A stretch of 64,000 bases of DNA from contig CAKUZL010000004.1 of the NCBI GenBank assembly GCA_934718085.1, positions 101,544 through 165,543 of the forward strand. Direction: 5' to 3'. Position 1 is the stretch's first letter, and every line of letters starts with the position of its first letter. Below, piece after piece: positions 9,451-19,500 of this stretch. The translations under genes were made by a program, and so were the position numbers. The stretch is from an uncultured Candidatus Melainabacteria bacterium. GTDB lineage: Bacteria; Cyanobacteriota; Vampirovibrionia; Gastranaerophilales; Gastranaerophilaceae. The notes under the pieces are model-generated. The model saw nothing but the letters and a program-made list of their open reading frames with translations, made no database searches and was not told the origin of the DNA.

Positions 9451-9714
9451 ATGTCTTTTGAAATCGGCCCCGTGAACATGCCGTTAATTCAATCGGCACA
9501 GGAAATGATGAACAACGGCGGAGGGGGTAATTTAGGGTATTTCGAACAAAAACGAAAAAAGAAAAAGGAAGAAGACGAAAAAGACGTTTTCGAATTCAGC
9601 ATCGGTGAAGGTGCGGACAGCACGTCTTTATTCGGAGAAAACGAAAACTCCGTATCGTTTTTCAAAAAGTTGATTGCGTTCTTCGAAAACTTCAAACCTC
9701 AAAACAGGGACTGA
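9451..9714 (+). CDS. Small hypothetical protein with lysine/glutamate-rich centre
   Basis: An 87-residue product beginning MSFEIGPVNMPLIQSAQEM. It has a glycine run (NNGGGGN), a strongly charged stretch KRKKKKEEDEKD around residues 42-53 and an aromatic C-terminal helix (SFFKKLIAFFENF). There is no signal peptide. The start is set by an AAGGA ribosome binding site 8 bases before ATG 9451; an in-frame ATG at 9415 lacks one. I do not recognise the family. The gene is divergent from the radA operon across a 162-bp region that holds the HLR1 repeat, so it may share that regulation. Confidence 0.6.
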   Translation: MSFEIGPVNMPLIQSAQEMMNNGGGGNLGYFEQKRKKKKEEDEKDVFEFSIGEGADSTSLFGENENSVSFFKKLIAFFENFKPQNRD

Positions 9715-9770
9715 AACATTAACAACAAAATTTTCGAAAACTTGCCCGGAAACGGCAGGGATATGCGGTA

Positions 9771-11303
9771 TTAAACTTTTTTCGATTTTTCGGAATACAA
9801 AATGTTAAAACCGTTAAAAATCGCCTTAACGTTTGCTTTTTCGGTATCTTTGTCCATGCCGCGCGAAATTATTACGTTTCCGTTTTTATCGACAAAACGC
9901 ATTACGGTCATCGCCGTTGCTCCCGAGCCGAAAATCTCGCCATCCACGGCTTTTTGTTCGTAATCGAGGAGATTTTGTTCGAAACCGCATTCCTTGAGAG
10001 CGTTCATGCAGGCATCCACCGGCCCGTTGCCTTCACAAATTTTTTCATATTCTTTGCCGTTAAACGAAAATATTGTTCTGTAAGAATTATTTGAGTATTT
10101 TTCGAAAGATTTGAGGGCAAAAGCACCTTTAATATTGAAGACCTGAGCAAAATATATGTCCGTGATGTTGCGGGTCGGAAGTTCGCCGATTTTTTCGGCA
10201 GCGGCTTTAACAACCGGCGCAATTCGTTCCGCCTCTTTGATTGTAATCGGATAACCTGCTTCGGTAATAACTTCGAAAACAGCTGTTTTGCCCGACTGAG
10301 ATGTAATTCCGAGAGTTTCGGAATCTTTTCTTCCGATGAGTTCGGGGTTAATCGGGCGGTAAGCGCCTTTGTCCATATCTTTTGTTTTGAGCGCGCCGTC
10401 CTGGTGAATGCCGCTTCTGTGCGCAAGAGCTTCTTTTCCGATTAACGGAGCTTTGTCATAAATCGCGGTTTTCGACATTTCGGAGACGATAAGAGCGGTT
10501 TCGTAAATTTTCGAAAGCTCGATACCCGTTTCAACGCCCGAATTATGCAGCGCAACGGCAACTTCGTAAAAATTGGTGTTCCCCGCGCGTTCACCGAGCC
10601 CGTTCAGACAGCATTCAAGTTGAACCGCACCCGAAAAATAGCTTTCGACGGTCGTAGCGGTCGCCATGCCGAGGTCGTTGTGGCAATGAACCGAAATTTG
10701 AACGTCTTCGGGAAGTTCTTCGCGAACTTTTTCTACCATGTTCAAAAAGTTTTTTATGCGCGTACGTTCTACCGTGTTAGGCAGATTTATTACGTTTGCG
10801 CCGGCTTTTACAACGTCTTTGAAAACTCCTATTACGAAGTCGAGATTATCGTCGCAATCACCGAAATGTTCGGCGGAAAACTCGATGTCCGTGTATTTTC
10901 CGGCTTTATCCCGAATAAATTTAACCGCATCGACGGCAATTTTTTTGACCTGTTCGGGCGATTTGTTCAGAACGTACTTCATGTGAAACGGACTTGTCGC
11001 GATAAAAGTATGAATTCTTGAATTTTTTGAAGGTTTGATTGCATCCAAAGCCCGAAGAATGTCGTTTTCGACAGTTCTTGCAAGCGAGGCGATTTTCATC
11101 GACGAAGGAGCTTTTTCGCAAATTTTCCGAAGAGTGTCGAAATCCATTTGCGAGGAAGCCGCAAAACCGGCTTCGACGACGGGTATGTTGAGAGCTGCGA
11201 TTAAATCAAAAATACGCTCTTTTTCTTTAATATTCCAAGGTTTTTTAAGGGACTGATTTCCGTCGCGCAAAGTTATGTCGCAAAAAACGGGACGTTTCGG
11301 CAT
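9771..11303 (-). CDS. leuA: 2-isopropylmalate synthase
   Basis: LeuA condenses acetyl-CoA with 2-ketoisovalerate, the first committed step of leucine synthesis. The 510-residue product has the DRE-TIM barrel motif CDITLRDGNQS at the N-terminus, the metal-binding HCHND motif near residue 200, GERAGN, and the HRSGIHQDG motif; the C-terminal ~120 residues form the LeuA dimer/allosteric domain (GNGPVDACMNAL), which usually mediates leucine feedback. A strong GGAGG ribosome binding site lies 7 bases before the ATG, and a near-consensus promoter lies just upstream. The first barrel motif has N in place of the common E (DGNQS rather than DGEQS), so closely related homocitrate or citramalate synthase activity should be kept in mind. 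Confidence 0.9.
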   Translation of the reverse strand: MPKRPVFCDITLRDGNQSLKKPWNIKEKERIFDLIAALNIPVVEAGFAASSQMDFDTLRKICEKAPSSMKIASLARTVENDILRALDAIKPSKNSRIHTFIATSPFHMKYVLNKSPEQVKKIAVDAVKFIRDKAGKYTDIEFSAEHFGDCDDNLDFVIGVFKDVVKAGANVINLPNTVERTRIKNFLNMVEKVREELPEDVQISVHCHNDLGMATATTVESYFSGAVQLECCLNGLGERAGNTNFYEVAVALHNSGVETGIELSKIYETALIVSEMSKTAIYDKAPLIGKEALAHRSGIHQDGALKTKDMDKGAYRPINPELIGRKDSETLGITSQSGKTAVFEVITEAGYPITIKEAERIAPVVKAAAEKIGELPTRNITDIYFAQVFNIKGAFALKSFEKYSNNSYRTIFSFNGKEYEKICEGNGPVDACMNALKECGFEQNLLDYEQKAVDGEIFGSGATAMTVMRFVDKNGNVIISRGMDKDTEKANVKAIFNGFNILYSEKSKKV

Positions 11304-11335
11304 TTTCGAACCTCCGTTGAGTTTATAACGAGAGT

Positions 11336-11363
11336 ATTATACAATATTTTTGAAAAAATTCAA
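11336..11363 (-). promoter_or_regulatory. leuA promoter
   Basis: -35 TTGAAT (11363-11358), 16-bp spacer, -10 TATAAT (11341-11336). This gives an untranslated leader of roughly 26 bases carrying the GGAGG site. No leader peptide or T-box-like structure fits in so short a leader. Confidence 0.65.
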
Positions 11364-11377
11364 AATAAGGTTGTTTT

Positions 11378-12337
11378 ATGGAACATAACGAGTTAAAAAC
11401 CGCACCGACATTCGTATTGTTGGCATGTTGCACATTCAGGCGTCCGAAACTTTTTTCGTACTGCCTCGAGTCTTTGTCGAAAATAAAAATTCCGGAGGGG
11501 ATAAAAGCCGAAATTCTGGTTATAGACAACGACGAAAACGGCTCCGCACGCCGGACAATCGAAAAGTTCGAAGATAAAATTCAGATAAAAATAAATTATT
11601 TCATCGAAAGCAAACGAGGTCTTTCAAACGCCAGAAACAGGCTGATTTCGGAAGCAGTAAAACTCAACGCGACCCACGTTTTGATGTTTGACGACGACAT
11701 AATTCTTCCCGAACACCAACTCGAAAACTACCTGAAATACTACGAAAGCAATAAAGAAGCCGTGATTTTGACTGCGGCGTCATACACGAAATTTACGGAA
11801 AAAGTCCCTAAATACATTGAAAAAAACGACCTTTTCAAAACTTCGACAACAAAAAAAACAGGGCAAAAACGCAAAGATTGCGCTGCGGGAAACGTATTTT
11901 TTCCGACAACGCTTATGACAAAACTCGGACTGAAATTTTCGGACGAATACGTATTTATGGGCGGCGAGGACGGAAAATTCTTTCGGGAGGCGTCCAACCG
12001 CGGAGCAACGATAGTTTGGTGTAACGAAGGACACAATTTCGAAATCAACGACACGGACAAGGCAACTTTGGAATGGATACTTAAAAGAAGCTACTACAAC
12101 GGCTTTTCGGCGGCTTTTTTAAAAACGAAAGACATGCCCGTCCCCGACAGACTTACCTGTGCCGCAAAATATAACGCCTGCTTCGTTTTGAACTGCATGA
12201 TATTTCCGTTTTCGATCATAGCCGGACCGACGGGATTTGTAAACATGCTCGGATTTTGCGCAAAATCGCTCGGAAGGCTTGTCGGCTCGACATCTTCGAC
12301 TCCGTTAAATCATTACGAAATAATAAGCGGGAAATAA
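11378..12337 (+). CDS. Family 2 glycosyltransferase
   Basis: A 319-residue protein with a GT-A fold: the nucleotide-binding start TFVLLACCTFRRPKLF, the ILVIDNDENGSA strand, SNARN, and the metal-binding DDD motif in LMFDDDIILPE (about residues 108-110). A later GGEDGKFF matches the EDxxF acceptor-side motif. A short hydrophobic C-terminal region (about residues 265-290) may attach it to the membrane. It probably adds a sugar to a surface polysaccharide or glycolipid; donor and acceptor are unknown. An AAGG ribosome binding site precedes the ATG. It is divergent from leuA and stands alone. Confidence 0.85.
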   Translation: MEHNELKTAPTFVLLACCTFRRPKLFSYCLESLSKIKIPEGIKAEILVIDNDENGSARRTIEKFEDKIQIKINYFIESKRGLSNARNRLISEAVKLNATHVLMFDDDIILPEHQLENYLKYYESNKEAVILTAASYTKFTEKVPKYIEKNDLFKTSTTKKTGQKRKDCAAGNVFFPTTLMTKLGLKFSDEYVFMGGEDGKFFREASNRGATIVWCNEGHNFEINDTDKATLEWILKRSYYNGFSAAFLKTKDMPVPDRLTCAAKYNACFVLNCMIFPFSIIAGPTGFVNMLGFCAKSLGRLVGSTSSTPLNHYEIISGK

Positions 12338-12357
12338 ATGTTAAAAAACGTAAATTT

Positions 12358-12385
12358 TTGAAAACCGTTAAAAACCGTGTATTAT
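12358..12385 (+). promoter_or_regulatory. Candidate secDF promoter
   Basis: -35 TTGAAA (12358-12363), 16-bp spacer, -10 TATTAT (12380-12385). This leaves an untranslated leader of about 90 bases before secD. A second, weaker TTGTTT/TAAAAT pair lies closer to the gene. Confidence 0.45.
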
Positions 12386-12483
12386 AGCGGTATTTTTAAA
12401 ATATCGCCCGACGGGGTATTTGTTTTTTGCATGGTATTTGAGTTAAAATCGGAAAAGCATGGAGTATTACACAGGGGATAAAC

Positions 12484-13794
12484 ATGAAAAACAAGAAACT
12501 TATGTTCTGGGGAATTATGATACTTGTGATAGCCGCGGTTTTCATAATTTTCCAAAAACCGACAAAATTCGGTTTGGACCTGGTCGGAGGATCAAGACTC
12601 GTTCTTGAAGCGCAAAAGACCGAAACCGTTGCGCAAATAACCCCCGAAATGATGGACAGCCTTAAATTTGCCATCGAAAACAGAATTAACGCAATCGGAG
12701 TTGCGGAAACAAGCGTTCAAAAAGAAGGCGAAAACCGTCTTATCGTTGAAATTCCCGACATTTCCGATCCGGCAAAAGCAAAAGAATTTTTAGGAGAAAC
12801 CGCAAGCCTCGAATTTAAACGTCCCGTCAAAACGATGACCGGCGAAGAAGCTTGGGAAAACACCGGCTTGACGGGTAAAGACCTCAGAAAAGCTTTAGTT
12901 TCGTCTAATTCAAACAGCGGTCAATGGACGGTCAGCCTCGAATTTAACGACGAAGGCTCCAAAAAATTTGCCGATTTGACAAAAGAACTCGTCGGAAAAC
13001 CGATGGCTATTTTCTTTAACGACGAACTTCAATCGGCTCCGGTTATTCAGGAACCCATCATAGGCGGGCATGCTCAAATTTCGGGCGGCGGAGAAGGCTT
13101 TAAATACGAAGACGCCAAAAATATGGTTGACCTGCTCAATGCCGGCGCACTTCCCGTTCCCGCAAAAATTATCGAAGAAAACACGGTCGGAGCGACATTG
13201 GGCGCCGACAGTATCGCAAACAGCGAATTTGCGGGCGCACTGGGGCTCGGACTCGTTATGTTGTTTATGATAGCTTATTACAGAGTTCCCGGAATTATTG
13301 CGGATATAGCACTTGTAATCTACTCGATTTTAGTGTTCGCAATATTTAAAATAATCCCCGTAACCCTGACATTGGCAGGTATTGCAGGGTTCATCCTCAG
13401 TATCGGTATGGCGGTCGACGCAAACATCCTGATTTTTGAAAGAACAAAAGAAGAACTTCGAGCGGGCAGAACATTGTTCACCGCGATAAATCTCGGTTTT
13501 GACCGCGCATTCACGAGTATTTTCGACTCGAACATGACGACAATCATAACCTGCACGATTTTGTATCTGCTCGGAACAAACATCGTAAAAGGATTTGCGC
13601 TGACTCTTGCAATCGGGGTTGTGGTAAGTATGTTTACGGCAATCACCGTTACCAAGAACTTTATGCACCTGTTGTTCGGAACCGGACATCTGAAACACCC
13701 GTCGTGGTTCGGATTACGTGCCGACGAGATAAATACCGCTTACGAAGCCGACGAAACAAAACGCGAAAATGCTAAGTTCGGTATTTTGGAATAA
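12484..13794 (+). CDS. secD: Protein translocase subunit SecD
   Basis: SecD works with SecF to drive late steps of Sec-dependent export using the proton motive force. The 436-residue product starts with one transmembrane helix, followed by the FGLDLVGGSRLVLEA motif, the P1 periplasmic domain, and a cluster of five more membrane helices containing GMAVDANILIFERTKEE. It is shorter than E. coli SecD (615 aa) but normal for compact bacterial forms. An AGGGGAT ribosome binding site precedes the ATG. secF follows 12 bp downstream. Confidence 0.97.
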   Translation: MKNKKLMFWGIMILVIAAVFIIFQKPTKFGLDLVGGSRLVLEAQKTETVAQITPEMMDSLKFAIENRINAIGVAETSVQKEGENRLIVEIPDISDPAKAKEFLGETASLEFKRPVKTMTGEEAWENTGLTGKDLRKALVSSNSNSGQWTVSLEFNDEGSKKFADLTKELVGKPMAIFFNDELQSAPVIQEPIIGGHAQISGGGEGFKYEDAKNMVDLLNAGALPVPAKIIEENTVGATLGADSIANSEFAGALGLGLVMLFMIAYYRVPGIIADIALVIYSILVFAIFKIIPVTLTLAGIAGFILSIGMAVDANILIFERTKEELRAGRTLFTAINLGFDRAFTSIFDSNMTTIITCTILYLLGTNIVKGFALTLAIGVVVSMFTAITVTKNFMHLLFGTGHLKHPSWFGLRADEINTAYEADETKRENAKFGILE

Positions 13795-13806
13795 GGAGAA
13801 TCGAAA

Positions 13807-14787
13807 ATGTTTGGACACAAAAAAAATATATTGAACATAGTTAAATACAGATGGGTCTTCATGGCAATTTCGGTTTGCCTTTTGATACCCGCGATAGCAG
13901 CACTCGTTTATTCGACGGTGGAATTCGGAACTCCGATGAGAGTCGGAATTGATTTCACGGGCGGAACAATTATGCAATACGCAACCGACAAACAACTCGG
14001 AAGCAACGATGTCGCGACAATCAGACAAAAATTGACGGACAAAGGTATTGAAAACCCGGTAATCCAGGTATTGAAAACATCATCAAAGATTTCGGGCGAA
14101 GAACACGCATCCAAAGGCGACCTGATTTCGGTTAAAACGGCTTTTGCGGGCGACAAAGACAGCACCGTTACAAAAACCGTTACCGATGTTGTTACCGCGG
14201 AATACCCCGGCTCCACGATGGTTCAGGTAAGTTCCGTCGGACCGACGCTCGGTAAAGAATTGCTGAAAAATTCCTGCATAGCAATATTGCTCGCTATCGT
14301 CGGAATTTGCGCATACCTGACCCTCAGATTTCACTTTGAATACGCGGTTATCGCGATTATAACTCTCGTCCACGACGTATTGTTTGTACTCGGCGTTTTT
14401 GCGGCACTCGGAATATTCTTCGGAGTCCACGTCGATGCACTGTTCATTTCCGCGGTTTTAACCGTTCTCGGGTTTTCCGTCCACGACACGATCGTCGTTT
14501 TCGACAGAGTCAGAGAACATTTGAAATTCGCATCAAAAGATATGACTTTCGGTCAAATCGTGAACGATTCGGTCAACCAAACCCTCGCAAGAAGTATAAA
14601 TACTTCGTTCACCACATTGATTACGTTGGGCGCGTTGTATTTCTTCGGAGGAGTTACGACGAAAGACTTCGTTCTTGCAATGATACTCGGTATCGCGGTC
14701 GGAACGTACTCAAGCGTATTTTTCGCAAGCGTACTTTTGGTCATTTACAACAATATTAAAAACAAAAAGGCACCGGTAGCGGCATAA
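13807..14787 (+). CDS. secF: Protein translocase subunit SecF
   Basis: Membrane partner of SecD, 326 residues, with six predicted transmembrane helices. It shows the SecF signature GIDFTGGTIMQY after TM1 and the VLGFSVHDTIVVFDRVRE motif in TM4-TM5. AAGGAGAA lies in front of the ATG. The last base of its stop codon is the first base of the next gene's ATG, so the downstream HTH protein is translationally coupled to it. Confidence 0.97.
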   Translation: MFGHKKNILNIVKYRWVFMAISVCLLIPAIAALVYSTVEFGTPMRVGIDFTGGTIMQYATDKQLGSNDVATIRQKLTDKGIENPVIQVLKTSSKISGEEHASKGDLISVKTAFAGDKDSTVTKTVTDVVTAEYPGSTMVQVSSVGPTLGKELLKNSCIAILLAIVGICAYLTLRFHFEYAVIAIITLVHDVLFVLGVFAALGIFFGVHVDALFISAVLTVLGFSVHDTIVVFDRVREHLKFASKDMTFGQIVNDSVNQTLARSINTSFTTLITLGALYFFGGVTTKDFVLAMILGIAVGTYSSVFFASVLLVIYNNIKNKKAPVAA

Positions 14788-15206
14788 TGGACAAACATCA
14801 AATTTCGTTGGCACAGTTTATCAGCGAAACACGAGAAAAACACGGATTATCACAAAGCGGTCTTGTAAAAAAGACCGCTTTGACCGAACAACAAATCGCG
14901 GACATCGAATCCGGCAAAACGCTGTTTTTGTCGACTACGGAACGTCAAAAAATCGCAAACGCGTTAAAAATTTCGGCATCCGCAATAAAAAGATACGAAA
15001 AAACTTACCGAGAACACTGCGAAGCCGACACATTAAGCGTTGCGGAAATAAAACGCCATATAGAAAAAGGTGAGACCGCAAACTTAAAATGCCCTGTTTG
15101 CGGAACAAAATTAACGGTGAAAATAATAAACAGATTTGACATCGAAGACAACCCGGTTACCGATTACAAAGCGGTTTGTCCGAAATGTCCTTTTCAGATA
15201 AAATAG
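14787..15206 (+). CDS. XRE-type helix-turn-helix protein with C-terminal zinc ribbon
   Basis: A 139-residue protein. Residues about 5-65 form an XRE/Cro helix-turn-helix (FISETREKHGLSQSGLVKKTALTEQQIADIESGK). Residues about 95-137 contain two CxxC pairs, CPVCGTKL and CPKCPF, consistent with a small zinc ribbon. It overlaps the secF stop by one base (TAATG) and so is co-translated with the translocase; it ends about 40 bp before a Y-family polymerase gene. It could be a transcription regulator of its own operon or of the polymerase. No target can be assigned from sequence. Confidence 0.75.
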   Translation: MDKHQISLAQFISETREKHGLSQSGLVKKTALTEQQIADIESGKTLFLSTTERQKIANALKISASAIKRYEKTYREHCEADTLSVAEIKRHIEKGETANLKCPVCGTKLTVKIINRFDIEDNPVTDYKAVCPKCPFQIK

Positions 15207-15229
15207 TTTTCTTTTGAACAAAACCGGGA

Positions 15230-15235
15230 TATAAT
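15230..15235 (+). promoter_or_regulatory. -10 box of the Y-family polymerase gene
   Basis: Perfect TATAAT, 9 bases before the ATG at 15245, implying a leader of zero to three bases. The surrounding ACAAAACCGGGATATAAT closely resembles a site at 38714-38733. No strong -35 or LexA-type dyad is visible. Confidence 0.5.
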
Positions 15236-15244
15236 GTCGCAGGA

Positions 15245-16468
15245 ATGGCTAAACAAAAGTATACGGCATTAATAGATTGCGACAATTTTTTCGTATCGTG
15301 CGAGCAAACTCGTGACGAAACGCTGAGAAACGTTCCCGTATGCATAGTTTCGGGAAACCGAGGATGTGTAATTGCCCGTTCAAAAGAAGCAAAAGCTCTC
15401 GGAATTACAATGGGAATGCCTCTGTTTATGGCAAAAAAGCAGTTTCCGGGATGCAGATACGTAAATGCCGATCACCGATTGTACACCAAAATTTCGAAAC
15501 AGGTGATGACTCTGCTGAAAGAATTTTCGCCGACCGTTCAGATTTATTCGATTGACGAAGCTTTTATCGACTTAACCGGGCTTCGAACCGCGTACGAAAT
15601 GAACTATTACAAAATCGCGCAAAAAATACGGGCGGAAATCCTTGAAAAAACGGGGATTTCTGTAAGTATCGGTATCAGCATCACCAAAACGCTCGCAAAA
15701 CTGGCTTCCGACAGGGCAAAAAATACCGAAAGTCATATTATACTTTGCGGAAGATCAAAAATTCAAAAATATCTCAAAACAACCGATATCGACGAAGTTT
15801 GGGGCATCGGAAGAAATATATCGAAAAAACTTAAAACATACTGCATAAAAACGGCGGCAGAGTTTTTGGCGCTCGACGACGAAAAAATCAATAAAATTCT
15901 CGGCAAAAACGGTCTCTTCGTAAAATATGAACTCTCGGGACAAATGCTTTCGCCGGTAAAAAACGAAAAGCCGCTTCCCAAGTCAATCAGCGACACGAAG
16001 TCGTTTGAAGAATTTACGTCGGACTTGACGAAACTGAAAAACGAGCTGCAAATCCACATTCACAACTCATGTACGCGATTAAGACGTATTAACGCGGAAT
16101 GCGAGGTTATCGGGCTGATTTTGAAGACAAAAGATTTTCAGACTTATTATTTAAAAGAAAAGCTTAAAATCCCCACAAATTTTGAATTTGACGTTTCAAA
16201 GAGGGCGTTTGAATTGCTCGAAAGGCTGTATAATCCAGAAATTCTTTATCGATCAATCGGAATTTCGCTGGAAAAATTTACATACGGGAATCAAATTCAA
16301 CCGGATATATTCGGAACAAAGGAAAAGCAATTAAAACGGGAAAAACTCGGAAAGGCTCTCGACAAGCTTGAGAACAAGTTCGGCAAAAACATAGTTAAAC
16401 CGGGATTTACAACGGAAACATCGTTCAAGCAGGGCTTTTTGACGTCGCCGAATTACGACGAAGTTTAA
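15245..16468 (+). CDS. Y-family translesion DNA polymerase, UmuC-like
   Basis: A 407-residue error-prone polymerase. The palm motifs are present: DCDNFFVSCE with the first metal-binding Asp and YSIDEAFIDLTG with the second Asp-Glu pair. RGCVIARSKEAKALGI is closer to UmuC and the Gram-positive UvrX/UmuC-like branch than to DinB, which normally has a different finger sequence. The little finger covers about residues 240-345. QPDIF near residue 358 fits the QxxLF-type sliding-clamp binding pentapeptide. No umuD-like gene is adjacent, so it may act without a UmuD' partner or belong to the DinB group after all. The mRNA appears nearly leaderless. Confidence 0.88.
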   Translation: MAKQKYTALIDCDNFFVSCEQTRDETLRNVPVCIVSGNRGCVIARSKEAKALGITMGMPLFMAKKQFPGCRYVNADHRLYTKISKQVMTLLKEFSPTVQIYSIDEAFIDLTGLRTAYEMNYYKIAQKIRAEILEKTGISVSIGISITKTLAKLASDRAKNTESHIILCGRSKIQKYLKTTDIDEVWGIGRNISKKLKTYCIKTAAEFLALDDEKINKILGKNGLFVKYELSGQMLSPVKNEKPLPKSISDTKSFEEFTSDLTKLKNELQIHIHNSCTRLRRINAECEVIGLILKTKDFQTYYLKEKLKIPTNFEFDVSKRAFELLERLYNPEILYRSIGISLEKFTYGNQIQPDIFGTKEKQLKREKLGKALDKLENKFGKNIVKPGFTTETSFKQGFLTSPNYDEV

Positions 16469-16575
16469 AAAACGACTCTTTTTCCTGTTTCAACACTCGC
16501 CCTCGCGCCCCCGTTCGAACCCCCGTTCGCGCCACACGAGCAACAATGCTCGACCAAACCCGAGCAACGAAAAAA
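16469..16575 (+). other. GC-rich convergent spacer with short repeats
   Basis: A 107-bp spacer between two convergent genes, noticeably richer in G+C than neighbouring intergenic DNA. It contains two copies of CCCCCGTTCG, two copies of CGAGCAAC and a small hairpin CGAGCA/TGCTCG (16537-16542 with 16547-16552). There is no U-tract after the hairpin, so it is not a standard terminator. Confidence 0.5.
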
Positions 16576-19500
16576 CTACGCGGATAAAGTGAAAATATCG
16601 TAAATTTCTTCGTCCGTAAGGTCGGTAATCGTTTTTTCGCCTTGGTAAACCGCCATATCGACGAGTTCTTTCTTTTTCTTAATCATTTCGTCGATTTTTT
16701 CTTCAAAAGTACCGAGAGTAATCATCCTGTGAACCATTACGTTGTGTTTTTGTCCGATACGATAAATTCGGTCGGTCGCTTGGTCTTCTACCGCGGGGTT
16801 CCACCAGAGGTCATAGTGGATAACGTTTGTCGCGTTGGTCAGGTTCAAGCCGGTTCCGCCCGCTTTCAAAGACAAAATCATAACCTTTCTTTCGGGATTT
16901 TCCGAAAAATCTCTCAGGATTTCGTCGCGCTGCTTGACGTTCAAAGAGCCGTGGAAGAACAAAGGATCGGTATTCAGTTCTTTTGCGATGACGGGAACGA
17001 GAATTTTGCCCATTTCCTTGTACTGAGTGAAAACAACCGTTTTTTCGCCGTTTGCGACGATGTCGTTCAAAATCGAAATAAATTTGTCGCATTTACCCGA
17101 CGCATCGCGTGTCATTTCGCCCGATTTTACGTACTGATACGGGTGGTTGCAAATTTGTTTCAGCGCGGTAATAAGTTTGAAAATCATACCGCGGCGGTTG
17201 ATGCCTTGAGTACCCGAAATCTGCTCCATGCAAGACTTCAAAGTCTTTTCGTACAAAGCCGCCTGAGATTTTGTCAAGTAGCAGTATTCATCGATAACGA
17301 TTTTTTCGGGGAGGTCGGAAATAACTGATTTGTCGGTTTTTAAACGTCTCAAGACAAACGGTGAAATCGACAATTTCAGCTTTTCGGCACGCGAAGTTTG
17401 TTTGAATTTTTCTATCGGAACCGCGTAACGTTTTTGGAATTCCGACGCCGAACCCAAATACCCTTTATTTATAAAATCAAAAATACTCCAAAGTTCGGCA
17501 AGCCTGTTTTCGACGGGCGTTCCTGTTACGGCAATTTTCATATCGGCTTTAAGTGCCTTGACTGCAAGAGTTTGCGAAGTATCGGGGTTTTTGATGTTTT
17601 GAGCTTCGTCGACTACCAACAGCGACGGGCTGAACGACTTTTTAAATTCTTCGATGTCTATTCTCAAAACCGAAAACGTCGTGATAATAACATCCGCCTT
17701 TAAATCCAGCTTTCTGTCGGCACCGTGATAAACGGAAGCCTTCAACGACGGAGCGAACGTTTGAAGTTCTTTGACCCAGTTCCCGAGCAACGTTGTCGGG
17801 CAAACGACCGCAACGGGCGATTTCAGGCGATTTTCCTCTTTGAGTTTAAGAATAAGGCTGATGACCTGAATTGTTTTACCGAGCCCCATATCGTCGGCGA
17901 TACAAGCCCCGAAGCCTTTTGTAATGTTTGTATAAAGCCATCTCAAGCCGTTTTCCTGATACGGACGCAACGTTCCGTGCAAGCTTTTCGGAACCTCTAC
18001 GTCGTTGGGTTTCGTGAGGTCCTTCAAAACATTTGCGAACGCCTCGTCGTAGTCGAATTCACAATCTTTGAGGGTACCGGACAAAGCGGCATGCAAAAGT
18101 TCGGGTTTGGTCAAACCGTTCAACAAGTCCGATTTCGTTGCATTCAGCAGCTTTTTGACTTCCGCTTCGTCTGCCAGAATATACATGTTTTTGTACGCGA
18201 CAAGCCCGGTCTTGCCCTGAACAAGATACGCAAATTCTTCAGGCGTAAGTTTTTCGTCGCCGACGGAAATTTTGTAGTCGAAATTGAATATTTCGTGAGC
18301 GTCACCGAGCGCGTCTTTTGACGAAAAAAGCTCTTCGAGGTCTTTTTCCCTGTCAGCTTTGACCCTTACGTTTATCGAAGCCCGAGGAACGACGATATTT
18401 CCGAAATCCTGAGGCAAAATAACGTCAATACCGGCTTTATTCAGGTAATAAGCCGTTTGCGCCATCAGGTGATAAACATCGTTCACGTTCAGGTCAAGTT
18501 TAAAGTTTTTATCTTCCTCGAACAACTCTTCGAGAGCGGGATAAGCCTTAAGCGCGTAATTCAGCTGTTTTTCGCAAATCATGGCGACATAATCGTACGG
18601 CAAATCAAAAACTTTTTCCTGTTCCGTGAACAATTTTTCGACGGGAAGCATTTCATCCGCAGGCTTCGCGTAGTTTTTTATAAACACCGAAAGCGTAAAT
18701 TTATCGGGCATTTCCGCCTTTACTACAATAACGGGGCGTATTTTGTATTTACCGATATAAATTTCGTCAAGCCAATCTGCGATTGATTTTCCGACATCTT
18801 TGGAACGGAAAAAGCGTTTTTGTTTAAAATATTTCGTGAAATACGGTGCAGCCTTCAAATCCTTGAATTTCGACAATTTCAGATGAAGGAAATTAAACAT
18901 TATGTAATTCAGGTAAGAATCGAGCAAAAATTCGAGTGTATTCGGAATTCCCGAAAACGAGTCGAAATCTATGGAATGAAGTTTTGCAAGCGGCTCGACA
19001 AGCTCGTCGCTGAACGAAAACAACTCGTATTTCAAAGAAAACAGGTTATCCGAAAGCTCGATTTTCGGGATGAAATACAATTTTTGGACGGCTTTTAAGA
19101 TAAACTGAGTAATCGTATTAAGAGCATTGAACGAAAACGTCGCGTCATTTTTTGTTTCGACATCCGAGAACGACGAAAAATATTCCCACAATATCGTCTG
19201 AGGAATACAATAGCCCGTCTCCGTAACGGTTTGCCCGTTTACTTTAATTTCTTTTTCCTTTTGAGCGAATCTGTATAAAGAACCTTTGGACTTGAGCCAG
19301 AAATTAAAATTATTTCCGGGATAAACAAACGCGAAAGGCTTATCGCCCTCAAAATAAAGGTAAAAATTCGTATTTCTGAGGACGTTTATCGGAGCCTCAA
19401 AGGTGCCTTCAAATTCGTCTTCGAAAATCTGATACAACGTACTCAAAGTCAAAAGAAAATCTTTGTTCTCCATGCCGACGGGATTTTCGGTCAAATTCTT

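Noticed and set aside
16508..16532. GTTCGAA within GC-rich DNA, resembling a tRNA T-loop
   Set aside because: Flanks are direct repeats (CCCCCG on both sides) and cannot pair into a T stem.
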